From the NCBI GenBank assembly GCA_963920575.1, contig OY986973.1, forward strand, positions 11,911,395 through 11,975,394: a DNA stretch of 64,000 nucleotides. Reading direction: 5' to 3'. The translations under genes were made by a program, and so were the position numbers. Each line of letters begins with the position of its first letter. Position 1 is the first letter of the stretch. Under the pieces are notes generated by a model, which was given only the letters and a program-made list of their open reading frames with translations, made no database searches and was not told where the DNA came from. Of the stretch, positions 63,200-64,000 are shown in pieces. Origin of the DNA: Narthecium ossifragum (taxonomy: Eukaryota > Streptophyta > Magnoliopsida > Dioscoreales > Nartheciaceae).

Positions 63200-64000
63200 G
63201 TATTCAACGAGGAAGGGACCTAACCGTGGAGGAGAGAGATTGATCAAGAAGTGAGGATGCCGTGGGCTCCTCAAGTTTCAAGGGCGTGGTCGGCGATGGA
63301 GGTAGATGGCTACGGCGTGCGGCAGTGGGCCAATTGATGGAGAGAGGAGGCCGGCGGTAGAGGGAAGGAGCTGGAAGTGGGGTGGTATTTAGGTGGAAGC
63401 TATATTACCTCTACTCCTATACTACTAACTACTCTACTCTTTACTTGATCAAATTCATCATACGTAATTACAAGCTATGGATGTCCTTTTATAGGCCTCA
63501 ATACCATCCTAATCCTTGTAGGGAAGAACCCCTTGCTTAATGAGCAAGTAATAGGATTATCCTACTATGACTCAAACTATACTCAAACTCCCTCAATTAC
63601 TGAGGCTATAACTCACTAGGATTCTAACAAAATAACTCATAATAAATAGGACTCAAATAAATAGGAAACTCAACTAGGATAACTAATTAGGAAACTACCT
63701 AACATAGCAAACCAACTAGGAATAGGAATCCCTAGTGGGCGGCCCTTGCTTGGGACCAAGTCCACGGGCGAGTCCTACCTGGAGGTGGGACTGGTCCTGC
63801 GTGGGACCCGTCTGGATCCACTCGCCCTTGGGTCCTGCCCCATGCTTGTGTTAGTCCTAGTATTATTTTGATGATGTCAAATTGTGTATGATGATAAAAC
63901 ATTATTTTAATATTAACATCCCTTAATTTTGAAAGCATTAAAATCATATTTAAGATATTTTTGTACTCGCGGTCGATGCGGCGGTTGATGCACGGATCTA

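Larger units (their letters stand above)
61628..64000 (-). repeat. E16: 5' LTR, split by solo LTR E18, right end not resolved
   Basis: LTR end TATATCA at 61628 (minus). It is interrupted at 61755-63204 by E18 and its TSD copy, then continues. A minus-strand TATAAAA lies at 63487-63493. 63575-63772 matches the left LTR piece. The LTR start could not be found before the window ends; the last 35 bases hold ggtcgatgcgg and ggttgatgcac words that recall the palindrome arrays. No gene seen. Confidence 0.65.

Overview
The window looks like a gene-poor, repeat-dense stretch of a flowering-plant nuclear genome. I see no host protein gene, tRNA, rRNA or CRISPR array. Almost every base can be placed in LTR retrotransposons of the Ty3/gypsy group, many nested inside one another. 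The plant assignment rests on an Athila/Tat-like lineage (primer site complementary to tRNA-Asp, long gag with DLGAS protease, YMDD/FMDD reverse transcriptase), a Tekay/Del-like chromovirus lineage (primer site complementary to initiator tRNA-Met, LTRs of about 2.4 kb, C-terminal chromodomain) and a second chromovirus lineage. The species cannot be told from this sequence. For reference I number the elements E1 to E18. Left part (1-16969): E1 is a decayed chromovirus LTR plus pol relic on the minus strand. E2 is an Athila-like element on the plus strand that lacks its 5' end. E2 is split in its RT/RNase H region by E3, a chromovirus derivative with two full LTRs but only gag between them. E2 continues with RNase H, integrase, an accessory ORF and its 3' LTR. 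Middle (16970-37017): E4, a plus-strand chromovirus integrase/chromodomain end, carries the solo LTR E5. Its 3' LTR was entered by E6 (an LTR, a primer site and a gag fragment). E6 was entered by E7 (a complete two-LTR chromovirus on the minus strand), and E7 by the solo LTR E8: four layers. E9 is a second copy of the decayed pol seen in E1. Right part (37018-64000): E10 is a nearly complete Athila-like element whose 5' LTR contains E11, a young non-autonomous Athila-type element with one unusual ORF. E10 is cut by the LTR E12. Then follow chromovirus LTR pieces (E13, E14), solo LTR E15 and a second chromovirus lineage, E16, that has lost its RT. E16 is interrupted by solo LTRs E17 and E18. 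None of the polyproteins is intact: frameshifts, stops, deletions or catalytic changes were found in each. Target-site duplications (TSDs) frame E3 (tttta), E5 (cacgt), E7 (aggaa), E8 (tgctc) and E18 (gtatt) exactly, and E15 and E17 with one mismatch. The most unusual signal is not a gene. LTRs of unrelated lineages carry dense, regularly spaced arrays of short palindromes built on ATCGAT or GTCGAC. One module (boxes every 12 bp, a 39-40 bp gap, then two more boxes 12 bp apart) recurs in a chromovirus LTR (E8) and in two different Athila-type LTR families (E5, E15). A second design (GATCGATC in pairs about 22 bp apart, roughly 71 bp per unit) recurs in chromovirus E6 and Athila-type E11, and its pairs also occur in E10 and E15. 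In the Athila-type LTRs these arrays sit just upstream of the TATA box. All comparisons, counts and spacings were made by eye.
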